This document shows, one piece after another, positions 54,816 through 63,934 of a stretch of DNA of 64,000 bases (position 1 is the stretch's first letter; each line of letters begins with the position of its first letter). Made by a program: the position numbers and the translations under genes. This stretch comes from Xanthomonas sp. DAR 80977 (GTDB taxonomy: Bacteria > Pseudomonadota > Gammaproteobacteria > Xanthomonadales > Xanthomonadaceae). The notes beneath the pieces are model-generated. The model saw only the letters and a program-made list of their open reading frames with translations, ran no database searches and was not told where the DNA came from. The DNA is taken from assembly GCF_041240605.1 (NCBI RefSeq), contig NZ_CP162487.1, positions 1,681,001 through 1,745,000 of the forward strand, in the 5' to 3' direction.

Positions 54816-56447
54816 TCAGTACACGTCGCGCCGGTAGCGTCCTTCCAGCAACAGGGTTTCCTTGCCCAGCCGCCCCAGCACCTCTTCGAGCACCGCGTCC
54901 ACGCCGGGGGCCATGCCGCGCAGGCTGCCGCAGACGTAGATCGCCGCGCCTTGCGCGACCCAGTCACGCAGCTCCGGCGCGGCCGCGCGCAGGGCGTCCT
55001 GCACGTAGCGGTGCGCGCCGGCGTCGCGCGAGAACACCGCATCCAGCCGCTGCACTGCGCCGTCCGCCAGCCAGGCGCGCAGCTCGTCGCCGTAGTGGTC
55101 GTCGTGCGCGGCATGGCGTTCGCCGTACAGCAGCCAGGTGCGGGTCGCGCCGGCGTCGATGCGCGCGCGCAGGTGCGCGCGCAGCCCGGCGATGCCGGTG
55201 CCGTTGCCGATCAGGATCAGCGGCCGCGCCGGATCGGCTGGCGGGTGGAAGTTCGGATTCGGGCGCAGCCGCAGGGCGATCTCTGCGCCGATCGGCGCGT
55301 CGTCGCACAGCCAGCCGCTGCCCAGGCCGGGCGTGCCGTCGGCGCGCAGGACGCGGCGCAGCAACAGGCGCAATGTGCCGTCGCTGGGCATCGAGGCGAT
55401 CGAGTATTCGCGGTGCGGCAACGGCTGCAGGCGCGCGGCCAGCGCCGCAGGCGCGGTGCCGGCGGCCTGGTCCGGCTCAGGCAGGTGGCTGCGCGCCAGC
55501 AATGCGGCCAGCGTGGTCGGCGCGTGTCCGGGGCGTTGCAGCGTCGCCGTGCCGTCGATGCCGCTGGCCTGCAGCCAGGCCTGCACCGCGGCCTCGCCAT
55601 GGCAGGGGCCGATCTCGGCCAGGTCGCCGGCCTGCCACGCAGGCAGTGCGTCGTCGGCGGGCAGCAGCGCCAGCTCGAACACCGCGCCGCCGACGCTGCC
55701 GGGATTGCACAGGCGCCGCTGCTGCAGCTGCCAGCGCTGGTAGGCCGGCGGGCTCCAGTCGGGTTGCTCGCTGGCGCCGGCCAGTTGCCCGAGCAATTGC
55801 TGCCAGTGGCGCAGCGCGTCGGCGTCGGCGTTGTCCACGTCGATGCGGTCGAACAGCGGATGCGCGCCGTGCTGGCGCAGCCAGGCGTCGAGCTGGCGGC
55901 CGAACGCGCAGAAGTGGTCGTAGCCGCGATCGCCCAGCGCCAGCACCGCGTAGCGCAGCTGCGGCAGCGCGTGTGGCTGCGCCATCGTCTGGCGCAGGAA
56001 CGGCAGCGCGTGATCGGGCGGGTCGCCTTCGCCGGTGGTGCTGACCACGAACAGCGCCTGGCTGGCGCCGGCCAGCTCGGCCGCGCCGACCTTCTGCAGC
56101 GGCAACACGCGCACCGCCTGGCCGGCCGCGCGCAATGCCGCCGCGCTGCGCAGCGCCAGTTGCTGGGCAAAGCCGGTCTGGCTGGCCCAGGCCAGCAGCA
56201 GCGGCGCGTCGGCCTGCCTGCCGCCGCGCTGCACGCCGCGGCGGCCGCGCCACCACAGCCACAGGCAGGCCGCCGCGTATGCCGCCGTCGCCAGCGCCGC
56301 GCAGACGATGCGCTGCCGCGACGGCATGCCGCTCCACCAGGGGTGCGGGTGCAGCCGCAGCAGCGCGTAGCCGATCGCGCCCAGCAGCGCGAACGTCGCC
56401 ACGTGGCCGACGCGGTTCCAGTCGCGTGGGGACCGCGGCCGGCTCAT
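54816..56447 (-). CDS. Membrane-anchored flavodoxin/FAD/NADPH reductase (sulfite reductase alpha-like)
   Basis: A 543-residue diflavin reductase. Two N-terminal helices (about 15-31 and 47-66) anchor it; then come a flavodoxin-like FMN domain (ASQTGFAQQLA, residues 88-98; STTGEGDPPDHAL), the FAD motif REYSIAS at 346-352, and an NADPH site GNGTGIAG at 414-421. It overlaps apbE by 4 bases and is the last gene of the Fur-linked operon, a plausible electron source for the membrane/periplasmic partners. Confidence 0.9.
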   Translation of the reverse strand: MSRPRSPRDWNRVGHVATFALLGAIGYALLRLHPHPWWSGMPSRQRIVCAALATAAYAAACLWLWWRGRRGVQRGGRQADAPLLLAWASQTGFAQQLALRSAAALRAAGQAVRVLPLQKVGAAELAGASQALFVVSTTGEGDPPDHALPFLRQTMAQPHALPQLRYAVLALGDRGYDHFCAFGRQLDAWLRQHGAHPLFDRIDVDNADADALRHWQQLLGQLAGASEQPDWSPPAYQRWQLQQRRLCNPGSVGGAVFELALLPADDALPAWQAGDLAEIGPCHGEAAVQAWLQASGIDGTATLQRPGHAPTTLAALLARSHLPEPDQAAGTAPAALAARLQPLPHREYSIASMPSDGTLRLLLRRVLRADGTPGLGSGWLCDDAPIGAEIALRLRPNPNFHPPADPARPLILIGNGTGIAGLRAHLRARIDAGATRTWLLYGERHAAHDDHYGDELRAWLADGAVQRLDAVFSRDAGAHRYVQDALRAAAPELRDWVAQGAAIYVCGSLRGMAPGVDAVLEEVLGRLGKETLLLEGRYRRDVY

Positions 56448-57433
56448 GCGTCGAGCAAGGTGGCGAAGGCGCTGCTGAGCCGCTCCTGCACGCGCTCGCC
56501 GTCGCGCAGCAGGAAGCGTGCGGCCAGCCGTTCGCGTTCGGCGCAGGCCAGGCCGGCGTCGGCGCCGAGCACGCTCAGCGCGGTGGCCCAGGCATCGGCC
56601 TGCATCGCATCTGCGGCGACCACGCTGACCGCCGCCAGCGTCGCCGCGATCGGCATGCCGCTGCGCGGATCCAGGGTATGGCTGTAGCGCTGGCCGTCCT
56701 GCTCGAAGCGGTGCCAGCGATCGCCGGAGGTGGCGACCGCGTGGCCGTCCAGCGCCAGCACCCGCGGCGGCGTCGGCGCCTGCGCGTCCTCGTCCGGCGC
56801 CGACTCGACCAGCACCCGCCACGGCTGCCCGTCGGGCTTGCGGCCGTAGCCGTAGAGTTCGCCGCCGACCTCGACCAGCGCGCTGGCCACGCCCTGCGCC
56901 CGCAGCTCGCGCACCGCCAGGTCCACGCCGTAGCCCTTGGCGATCGCCGACAGGTCCAGGCGCAGCCCGCCGGGCTGGCGCAAGCGGCCATCGGCTTCAT
57001 CCACGACCAACTGCCGCCAGTCGCCGGCGGCGCGCGCCTGGCGCAACGCATCCGCATCGGGCACGTGCTGGCGCCCGGCGTCGGCGCCGAAGCCCCACAG
57101 CCCCAGCACCGCGCCGATGCTGGGGTCGAACGCGCCGTCGCTGCGCCGGGCGATCTCCACCGCGCAGCGCAGCACCTCGGCGAACGCCGCGGGCAACACG
57201 TGCACGCTGCCGGCGGTGGCGCGGTTGTAGCGGCTGATGTCCGAGTCCGCTTGCCAGGTGCTCATCTGCGCAACCACCCGGTCCAACTGCGCCTGGATCG
57301 CCGCGTGCAGCGGATGCAGGTCGCGGCGGCGGCGCAGCACCAGCTTCGCGCTCCAGGTGGTGCCCATGCTCTGCCCGCCGAGCGTGGCGATCTCGGTCTC
57401 GGTGTCGGCCTGGGGCGCGCGCGGCGTGTTCAT
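56444..57433 (-). CDS. apbE: FAD:protein FMN transferase
   Basis: A 329-residue ApbE-type flavinyltransferase that attaches FMN to Thr/Ser in partner proteins. Conserved elements are GTTWSAKL, STWQADSDISRYN, the LRLDLSAIAKGYGVD metal/FAD segment and TSGDRWHRF, HTLDPRSGMP. An in-frame start at 57451 adds MAVRGG. No obvious lipobox or signal peptide, so location is unclear. The operon context (PepSY, DUF2271, DUF4198, reductase) points to a flavinylated extracytoplasmic redox partner. Confidence 0.9.
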   Translation of the reverse strand: MNTPRAPQADTETEIATLGGQSMGTTWSAKLVLRRRRDLHPLHAAIQAQLDRVVAQMSTWQADSDISRYNRATAGSVHVLPAAFAEVLRCAVEIARRSDGAFDPSIGAVLGLWGFGADAGRQHVPDADALRQARAAGDWRQLVVDEADGRLRQPGGLRLDLSAIAKGYGVDLAVRELRAQGVASALVEVGGELYGYGRKPDGQPWRVLVESAPDEDAQAPTPPRVLALDGHAVATSGDRWHRFEQDGQRYSHTLDPRSGMPIAATLAAVSVVAADAMQADAWATALSVLGADAGLACAERERLAARFLLRDGERVQERLSSAFATLLDA

Positions 57434-57476
57434 GCCGCCACGTACCGCCATGCGCAGGGCAGGGGCGCTACCGCAT

Positions 57477-58283
57477 TCACTGCGGCAGCACTTCCAGCGT
57501 CGCCACGTAGCTGAGCCGGCGCTGCTTGGCCTGCGGCAGCGAGGTCTTGGCGTCCTCGCTGGTGGTCTCCAGCCAGTACATGCCCGCTTCCGGCCAGGTC
57601 ACGCTGAAGCTGCCCTGCGCGTCGGTGGTGAGCTTCAGTTCGTCCTGCGCGTTGCGGTAGCGGGTGCCGCCGCGCACGATCTCCACTTCCAGCCCCGGTG
57701 CCGGCTTGCCGTCGATCTGCAGCTTGAAGGTGGCCTTCTCGCCGGCGAACAGGTCGTTGGGATGGGTCACCGGCACCAGCTCCAGGCCCTTGCCGCTGGG
57801 CTTGAGCGCGGTCTGGTTGGGCGCGCCGTTGGTGACGAAGGTTTCCACCCGGCCCAGCGATTGCGACACCTGCAGATCCTTGGCGTCCTTCGGCACCTCG
57901 CTGGCGAAGCTGGCGGCGTTGCCGCGCCAGCGCTTGCGCTGGCCGTTCTCGTTCCAGTTGGCGAACAGGCCGTCGTTGACCAGGGCCAGGCGGTAGGTGC
58001 CGGTCTGCGCCAGTTCCACGTCGAACACGCTGCGGTACTTGCCGGTGGCCGGGTTCTGCGGCTGCACCGCGCTGCCGTCGGGCGCGGTGATGGCCAGGGT
58101 GTCCAGGCGCAGCGGCACGTGGTTGAAGTAGAACAGGTCGTTGGACACCGCCGCATCGACGGTGATCCACGGCCGCTCGCCGGCGATCACGGTCTGCGAG
58201 GGTTGCAGCCAGGCCTTGTGGGCGAGGGCGGAGAACGGCAGGACCGCGGCGACGGCCAGCGCCAGCACGAGGGAACGCTTCAT
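57477..58283 (-). CDS. DUF4198 exported protein
   Basis: A 268-residue protein with a signal peptide ending [12 protein letters not shown], and a good ribosome site (AAGGAG). DUF4198 domains are often annotated nickel/cobalt-uptake associated, but here the gene is in a flavinylation operon. The C-terminal half has Ig-like strand pattern ([23 protein letters not shown]). The periplasmic role is inferred. Confidence 0.87.
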   Translation of the reverse strand: MKRSLVLALAVAAVLPFSALAHKAWLQPSQTVIAGERPWITVDAAVSNDLFYFNHVPLRLDTLAITAPDGSAVQPQNPATGKYRSVFDVELAQTGTYRLALVNDGLFANWNENGQRKRWRGNAASFASEVPKDAKDLQVSQSLGRVETFVTNGAPNQTALKPSGKGLELVPVTHPNDLFAGEKATFKLQIDGKPAPGLEVEIVRGGTRYRNAQDELKLTTDAQGSFSVTWPEAGMYWLETTSEDAKTSLPQAKQRRLSYVATLEVLPQ

Positions 58284-58324
58284 GGGATTGCTCCTTGCGA
58301 CGAAAGGGAACTGCGCGGGATCGC

Positions 58325-58837
58325 TCACGGCTTGGCGCTCAGGCGCACCGCGCCCAGTTCGCTGCCGCCCTGCGCGCTGCCGATCTCGCCGGCCTTGGCC
58401 GGCCAGGCGAACGGGATCTTCAGCAACTCGCGGCCGCCGACCTCGCGCGCGGCCTCGACCACCAGCGTGTACTGGCCCGGCGCCAGGCCCTTGAGCTGCT
58501 GCGCGTCGGTGAACGCCAGCGCGTGCTTGCCGGCCGGGCGGGTCGGGCCGCTGACCCCGTCCACCGGCATCTGCAGGGTGCGGCCGCTGCGTCGCCACCA
58601 CTGGCGCAGGTCCGGCAGCCACTTGGTGCCGTGGCCTTCGGCGGTGTCCTTGGACTGGTACCAGACCGCCAGGTTGCGCGCGACCTGCTGGTCGGCGCCT
58701 TCCACCCAGATCGCGACGTAGGGACGGTGGTATTCGGCGACGTTGAGCTTGGGAATCTCCACGTCCAGTTCCAGCGTGGCCGCATACGCGGGCATCGTCA
58801 GCAGGCCGCTCAGGGCGATGGTCAGGGTGACGCGCAT
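58325..58837 (-). CDS. DUF2271 exported protein
   Basis: A 170-residue exported protein (signal peptide [15 protein letters not shown]). The DUF2271 core shows [36 protein letters not shown] and [13 protein letters not shown]. The start at 58837 is favoured over 58849 because GGAG lies 6 bases upstream. It sits between the PepSY-type gene and DUF4198. Confidence 0.88.
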   Translation of the reverse strand: MRVTLTIALSGLLTMPAYAATLELDVEIPKLNVAEYHRPYVAIWVEGADQQVARNLAVWYQSKDTAEGHGTKWLPDLRQWWRRSGRTLQMPVDGVSGPTRPAGKHALAFTDAQQLKGLAPGQYTLVVEAAREVGGRELLKIPFAWPAKAGEIGSAQGGSELGAVRLSAKP

Positions 58838-58887
58838 GCGAGGCTCCATGTGGTGAAAGAGGTGGGTCGGAAGGTCGGTGGATCGGG

Positions 58888-59559
58888 TCAGTGGATCAGC
58901 AGCAGCGCGATCAGCAGCGGGATCAGTAGGCCCAGGCCGACCAGCGGCCAGGTCATGCGCCGCTGCCGCGCATGCAGTTGCAGCAGGAACAGGCCGGTGA
59001 TGCAGAACACCAGGCAGGCCACCGCGAACAGGTCGATGAACCAGCCCCAGGCCGGACCGGTGTTGCGGCCCTTGTGCAGGTCGTTGAAGTAGGAGATCCA
59101 GCCGCGGTCGGTGCGTTCGTACTCGACCGCGCCGCTGCCGCGGTCGATGCTCAGCCAGGCATCGCTGCCGGGGCCGGGCAGCGCCAGGTACACCTCGTCG
59201 GCCGACCATTCGGCCGCTCGCCGGCCCAGGCTCAGCGCCAGTTCGCGCTCCAGCCAGGCCGCCACCGGCCGCGGCAGCGGCGCATCGCCATCGGCATGGC
59301 CGCCGAGCCGCTGCAGCAGCGGCGCCGGCAACTGCGCAGTGCGGTTGAGCACCTGCGGCTTGGCCTCGATGCGCGCGGCGTGGTTGAGGGTGAGCCCGGT
59401 GCCGGCGAACACCAGCATGCCGATCAGGCACAGCGCCGAGCTGATCCAGTGCCACTGGTGCAGCGTGCGCAGCCAGAAACCGCGGCGCTGCTGCGCCGTG
59501 GCCAGATCGGGAGAGGAGGAGTCGGACAACGCGGCAGTCGAGTGGGTGGGGCGATGCAT
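58888..59559 (-). CDS. PepSY-associated membrane protein
   Basis: A 223-residue protein: cytoplasmic N-terminus, TM1 at about 38-58 ([20 protein letters not shown]), a periplasmic loop of about 100 residues, then TM2 and TM3 near 165-215. The pattern [14 protein letters not shown] and [14 protein letters not shown] is that of PepSY_TM/reductase membrane proteins, whose histidines may bind haem. First gene of the operon, 9 bases from a Fur-like box. Confidence 0.87.
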   Translation of the reverse strand: MHRPTHSTAALSDSSSPDLATAQQRRGFWLRTLHQWHWISSALCLIGMLVFAGTGLTLNHAARIEAKPQVLNRTAQLPAPLLQRLGGHADGDAPLPRPVAAWLERELALSLGRRAAEWSADEVYLALPGPGSDAWLSIDRGSGAVEYERTDRGWISYFNDLHKGRNTGPAWGWFIDLFAVACLVFCITGLFLLQLHARQRRMTWPLVGLGLLIPLLIALLLIH

Positions 59560-59567
59560 TCTACATA

Positions 59568-59588
59568 GATGAGAATTATTCGCAATTG
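59568..59588. promoter_or_regulatory. Fur-type box at the head of the PepSY/apbE operon
   Basis: GATGAGAATTATTCGCAATTG resembles the 19-bp Fur consensus (GATAATGATAATCATTATC) on the complementary reading. It lies 9 bases upstream of the PepSY-type start. A similar sequence is found upstream of the TonB receptor. Confidence 0.65.
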
Positions 59589-59676
59589 CGGCGATGCGGC
59601 TGCCGCGTGCGTGGCCGGGCAATGCCGGGGGGCCACACCGTCAACGCAGCGCCGCCCCCGGCGTTGACCGCCCGGG

Positions 59677-60369
59677 TCAGGTCTCGGACCAGTCGCGCAG
59701 CAGGTTGTGGTAGACGTTGCTCAGCCGCAGCAGCGCCGCGGCGTCGGCCTTGGCCGCGGTCAGCGCCTGGATCGAGGTGTCCAGCTCGAACAGCAATTGC
59801 CGGCGGCTGGCGTCGCGCACCAGGCTCTGCACCCAGAAGAACGAGGCCAGGCGCGCGCCGCGGGTCACCGGCAGCACGCGGTGCAGGCTGCTGGACGGAT
59901 ATAGGATCAGGTCGCCGGCCGGCAGCTTCACCTCGTGCTCGCCGTAGGTGTCGCTGATGACCAGTTCGCCGCCGTCGTACTCCTCCGGCGCGGACAGGAA
60001 CAAGGTGCAGGACAGGTCGGTGCGCAGGGTCAGCGCCGGCTGCGTGGCGCTGGCGGCGAGGGTCATCACCGAGCCGTCGACGTGGAAGCCGTACTCGCCG
60101 CCGCCTTCGTAGCGGTTGAAGCGCGGCGGGATCGTGCGCAGCGGCAGCGCCGCGGCGAAATACAGCGGGCTGCACGCCAGCGCATTGAGCACCGCCTGGC
60201 CGAGTTCGTGCTTGAGCGGCGAGGCATCGGGCAGTTGCCGGTTGCGCTTGACCTGCGCGCCCTGCGCGCCGACCGTCTCGCGGCCGTCGGTCCAGTCGGC
60301 GCCGGCTAGCGCCTGGCGGAAGCGCGCGACTTCGTCGGCGCTGAGGATGTCGGGGATGTGCAGCAGCAT
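59677..60369 (-). CDS. piuC: PKHD-type Fe(II)/2-oxoglutarate dioxygenase PiuC
   Basis: A 230-residue Fe(II)/2OG dioxygenase. The iron facial triad is H96 and D98 in FHVDGS and H163 in SLHRVLP, with R173 for 2-oxoglutarate, and the length is standard. PiuC genes accompany TonB-dependent siderophore receptors, and here piuC follows one by 68 bases, likely in the same iron-regulated transcript. The hydroxylated substrate is unknown. Confidence 0.93.
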   Translation of the reverse strand: MLLHIPDILSADEVARFRQALAGADWTDGRETVGAQGAQVKRNRQLPDASPLKHELGQAVLNALACSPLYFAAALPLRTIPPRFNRYEGGGEYGFHVDGSVMTLAASATQPALTLRTDLSCTLFLSAPEEYDGGELVISDTYGEHEVKLPAGDLILYPSSSLHRVLPVTRGARLASFFWVQSLVRDASRRQLLFELDTSIQALTAAKADAAALLRLSNVYHNLLRDWSET

Positions 60370-60437
60370 GGAGCGCTCCGGCAGCGGCCGCCTTCAGGTG
60401 GAAGGCGGCCGCCGCGCGTCGGTGGGCGAAGCCGCGG

Positions 60438-62750
60438 TCAGAACTTGATTTCGGCCGTCAGCATCGCCGAGCGCGGCGCGCCGGGCGTGTAGCGGAAGCC
60501 GCTCTTGTTGATGGCCGCGACGTAGTCCTTGTCGAACACGTTGTACACGTTCAGGCGCAGGTCGAAGTGGTCGTTGATCGGGTAGGTCACGACCGCGTCC
60601 CATACGGTATACGACTTCACCAGCGCCGGCGTGCCGACCGCGCCGTCGGTGCCGCGCTTCATTTCGCCGGAGTAGCGGGCGCCGCCGCCGACGGTCAGGC
60701 CGAACGGCAGGGTGTAGGTGGTCCACACGGTGAACGCGCTGTCCGGCGTGTAGGCCAGGTCCATGCTGCCATCCTGCGACACCTTGGCGCCTTCCTTCAC
60801 CTGCGCGTCCAGCTTGGTGTAGCCGGTGGAGATCGACCAGTTGTCGCTGAGCTTGCCGACCGCCGACAGCTCCACGCCCTGCACCTGCTTCTCGCCGGTC
60901 TGGTAGTAGAGCCCGTCGCTGCCCTGCGCGATCTCGTTGCTGACGTCGGTGCGGAACAGCGCCATGGTCACGAACAGGTCCTCGCCCAGGAAGTTCCACT
61001 TGGTGCCGACTTCGGCGGTCTTGGCCTTCTGCGGGTCGAAGCGGGGATTGTTGGCGTTGTTGGCCGACGCGCTCAGTTCCAGCGCGCTGCCGCCCGGAGG
61101 CTGCTGCGAGATCGCGTAGTTGGCGTACAGGCTGACGTTCTCGGCCGCCTTGTAGACCGCGCCGAGCTTCCAGCTGAACAGCGTATCGGAGATGTCCGCG
61201 TCCACGCCGACCGCGGTGGTGCAGGGCACGGCGGTGGAGGTGGCGGTGGTGCAGGTCAGGCTGTCGAAGTCGGTCTTGTAGTGGTCGGCGCGCACGCCGG
61301 CGGTGACCAGGAAGCTGTCGCCGAACTTCAGCGTGTCGAAGGCGTAGGCCGAGAACGTGGTGGTGGTGCCCTTGCTGTGCGCGCCGTTGCGCGCGGTGAC
61401 CAGCGGCGTGGTGTTCCAGTCCGGGTCGTACAGGTTGGCCGGGTTGGCGGCCAGCCAGGCGGCGCGGTCGACGATGTTGTGGCCCCAGCTGAGCAGTTCC
61501 TCGCGCGCGGCTTCCACGCCGGTGCTGAGGTTGTGCTGCACCGCGCCGGTGGCGAAGTCCACGCGCAGGTTCAGCTGGTCGGTGACGATCGTGTATTGCT
61601 GGTCCTTGAAGGTGGGCAGGCTGCGCGCCACCGTCCAGGTCGAGGTGTCGGCCGGGTTCGGCGTGCGCAGGTTGGCGGTGTTGGGCATGAACGCGAACAG
61701 CAGGTAGTCCTGTTCGTTGCGGCCCCAGCGCGCGGTGTTGGTCAGCTTGACCGTGTCGGAGAAGTCGTGCTCGAAGCGGAACGTCGCCATCTTCGCGGTC
61801 ACGTCGTCGTGGTCGTAGCGGGTGCCGTAGAAGTTCTCGCTGTCCACGCGCGGGGCCGCGCTCAGCCACGGACGCGCCGGATCGGGCGAGGTGTAGCCGG
61901 GCAGGCCGATTGTCGCCACGCCGCCGTCGGGCACGTTGTCCTGCTTCACGTACAGCAGGTCGAGGTAGTAGCGGGTGTCGCTGCCGAGGCCGAAGACCAG
62001 CGAGGAGGCCAGGCCCCAGCGCTTGTTGTTGACGTGGTCGCGGCCGAGCGCGTCGCTGTCCTGGCCCATGACGTTGACCCGCAGCGCGCTGCTTGCGCCC
62101 AGCGTCTGGTTCCAGTCCGCGGTGAGGCGGCGCTGGTCGTCGCTGCCGCCGGACAGCGCGCCGCTGACCGCGTCGGTCAGGGTCGCCTGCTTGGTCACCA
62201 GGTTGATCGCGCCGGTCGGCGCGCTGCGGCCGTTGTCGGTGCCGGCCGGGCCCTTCTCGACCTCGATCTGCTCGATGTTGAACACGTCGCGCGAGATCGA
62301 GCCCAGGTCGCGCACGCCGTCGACGAAGATGCTGCTGGAGCTGTCGAAGCCGCGCATGTAGATCGCATCGCCGGTGGTGGTGTTGCCGTTCTCGCCGACG
62401 TAGAAGGTGCCCACGCCCGGGCTGTTGCGCAGCGCCTCGGTGAGCGTGGTGGCGCCCTGCTCGGTGAACAGGTCCTTGCTGATCACGTTGATCGTCTGCG
62501 GGGTGTCGATCAGCGGCTGGGTGAACTTGGGCGAGGCCGGCGCCTCCACCAGGTAGCGCTTGGCGCGCTGCGCTTCCACGTCGACCTTGCCCAGGGTGGT
62601 GGGCTGGTCGACGGCGGTGGCATCGGCATCGGCGGCGAGCGCGGGGGAGGACAGCAGGCTCAGGCCGCTGAGCAGCGCGGCGGCGGTGAGGGTCTGCGCG
62701 GACACCTGGCGGGAAACGGCGTGCTTGCGGCTCTTGATCGGGGAGGTCAT
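60438..62750 (-). CDS. TonB-dependent siderophore receptor (Fiu/catecholate-type)
   Basis: A 770-residue outer-membrane receptor. The signal peptide ends ALAADADA; a TonB-box-like TLGKVDVEAQ precedes the plug (VISKDLFTEQGATTLTEALRNSPGV, then EKGPAGTDNGRSAPTGAINLVTK). The barrel ends in aromatic SAMLTAEIKF, as needed for assembly. Similarity is to catecholate siderophore receptors such as Fiu. A frame start at 62918 would add 56 residues before the signal peptide; 62750 is preferred. A Fur-like box is 150 bases upstream. Confidence 0.93.
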   Translation of the reverse strand: MTSPIKSRKHAVSRQVSAQTLTAAALLSGLSLLSSPALAADADATAVDQPTTLGKVDVEAQRAKRYLVEAPASPKFTQPLIDTPQTINVISKDLFTEQGATTLTEALRNSPGVGTFYVGENGNTTTGDAIYMRGFDSSSSIFVDGVRDLGSISRDVFNIEQIEVEKGPAGTDNGRSAPTGAINLVTKQATLTDAVSGALSGGSDDQRRLTADWNQTLGASSALRVNVMGQDSDALGRDHVNNKRWGLASSLVFGLGSDTRYYLDLLYVKQDNVPDGGVATIGLPGYTSPDPARPWLSAAPRVDSENFYGTRYDHDDVTAKMATFRFEHDFSDTVKLTNTARWGRNEQDYLLFAFMPNTANLRTPNPADTSTWTVARSLPTFKDQQYTIVTDQLNLRVDFATGAVQHNLSTGVEAAREELLSWGHNIVDRAAWLAANPANLYDPDWNTTPLVTARNGAHSKGTTTTFSAYAFDTLKFGDSFLVTAGVRADHYKTDFDSLTCTTATSTAVPCTTAVGVDADISDTLFSWKLGAVYKAAENVSLYANYAISQQPPGGSALELSASANNANNPRFDPQKAKTAEVGTKWNFLGEDLFVTMALFRTDVSNEIAQGSDGLYYQTGEKQVQGVELSAVGKLSDNWSISTGYTKLDAQVKEGAKVSQDGSMDLAYTPDSAFTVWTTYTLPFGLTVGGGARYSGEMKRGTDGAVGTPALVKSYTVWDAVVTYPINDHFDLRLNVYNVFDKDYVAAINKSGFRYTPGAPRSAMLTAEIKF

Positions 62751-62899
62751 GGACGATTCGGCTATGCAGGATGGAAAGGGCAGTCCGCAGCGCACCGGGC
62801 CATGCCCGGGAAGGGCAGACCGCGTGCGATGGTCGGAGGGTGGCCAGATGACTGGCTGCCGCTGGCCGCTTAACGCGGTCATCACGCCTATTTCCGCGC

Positions 62900-62922
62900 A
62901 AATGCGAATTATTTGCAATATC
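62900..62922. promoter_or_regulatory. Fur-type box upstream of the TonB receptor
   Basis: Minus-strand reading GATATTGCAAATAATTCGCA is close to the Fur consensus and to the box at 59568-59588 (shared core AAATAATTCGCA versus GAATAATTCTCA). It suggests iron-repressed expression. Confidence 0.65.
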
Positions 62923-63044
62923 TTTCGTTACATTGCGTTACACGACGGCACGCGGCAGTGCTTGCCAGGGGGCGCCGACAGAGACCATCTTTCGCTATAT
63001 ATTTTTGAAAAATAAAGGATTTATTTGCAACGAAGGCGGCGCGC

Positions 63045-63377
63045 TCAATCGCGGTCGTCGCGGGTCCAGAGTCCGCCGTGTTCGGACTTCACCGGGAATT
63101 TGGCGACCGGACTGTAGGCCGGCGCGCACAATGGGCGGCCGTCGCGGATGTCGAAGCGGGCGCCGTGCAGCACGCATTCGATGCTGCCTTCGGCGGCATC
63201 GAAGGTGCCGGGGGACAGTTCGTAGTCCTCGTGGCTGCAGCGGTCTTCCAGCGCGTAGAAGGTGCCGTCGAGATTGAACACCACGATCGGCGTGGCGGTG
63301 ACCTCGTCCCACACCGTGGCGGTTTCGCCCGGCAGCAGCGCGCCGTCGGCGCAGACGAAGGTCCAGGTCTCGCTCAT
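63045..63377 (-). CDS. Rieske-type [2Fe-2S] ferredoxin
   Basis: A 110-residue Rieske protein. The cluster ligands are CSH in EDRCSHEDYEL and CVLHG in SIECVLHGARFD, with 17 residues between. It is the ferredoxin-like, non-haem oxygenase partner type rather than a membrane Rieske (no anchor). It overlaps the acetyltransferase gene by 4 bases, so the two are co-translated. Confidence 0.93.
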   Translation of the reverse strand: MSETWTFVCADGALLPGETATVWDEVTATPIVVFNLDGTFYALEDRCSHEDYELSPGTFDAAEGSIECVLHGARFDIRDGRPLCAPAYSPVAKFPVKSEHGGLWTRDDRD

Positions 63378-63910
63378 GCGGCGCCGCCCAGCGGCTTCTC
63401 CAGCAGTTCGAAGCGCAGGTCGCCGCGCTTGGGCGTGCCGAAGCGCGCGTCGCCGTAGGGGAAGGGCTTCTTGATCCCGGTGCGGCGGTAGCCGCGGCGC
63501 TCGTAGAACGCGATCAGCTCGTCGCGCACGTCGATCACCGTCATCTGCATCACCGGCAACCGCCATTCCTGCCAGGCGATGCGCTCGGCCTCGGCCAGCA
63601 CGGTCTTGCCCAGGCCGCCGCCCTGCGCCTGCGGCTGCACCGAGAACATGCCGAAGTAGCCGGCGCCATCGTCGTCGGCGATGTGCGCGCAGGCGATCAG
63701 CGCGCCGTCGCGCTCGGCCAGCAGCACCAGGCTGCGCGGGCGCAGGATGTCGGCGCGCAATACCTCGCGATCGATGCGGTTGCCGTCGAGCAGGTCGGCC
63801 TCGGTGGTCCAGCCGACGCGGCTGCTGTCGCCGCGATAGGCCGAGGTGACCAGGGCGGCGATGGCGTCGAGATCGTCGACGGTGGCGGTGCGGAAGGTGA
63901 TGGTGTGCAT
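63374..63910 (-). CDS. GNAT-family N-acetyltransferase
   Basis: A 178-residue GNAT acetyltransferase. The acetyl-CoA motif A region is FGMFSVQPQAQGGGLGKTVL (Q/RxxGxG/A), followed by a C-terminal RRGYRRTG strand. The substrate is unknown. Confidence 0.9.
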   Translation of the reverse strand: MHTITFRTATVDDLDAIAALVTSAYRGDSSRVGWTTEADLLDGNRIDREVLRADILRPRSLVLLAERDGALIACAHIADDDGAGYFGMFSVQPQAQGGGLGKTVLAEAERIAWQEWRLPVMQMTVIDVRDELIAFYERRGYRRTGIKKPFPYGDARFGTPKRGDLRFELLEKPLGGAA

Positions 63911-63934
63911 GGGCCGATTTTAAGCCTGGCGGCC

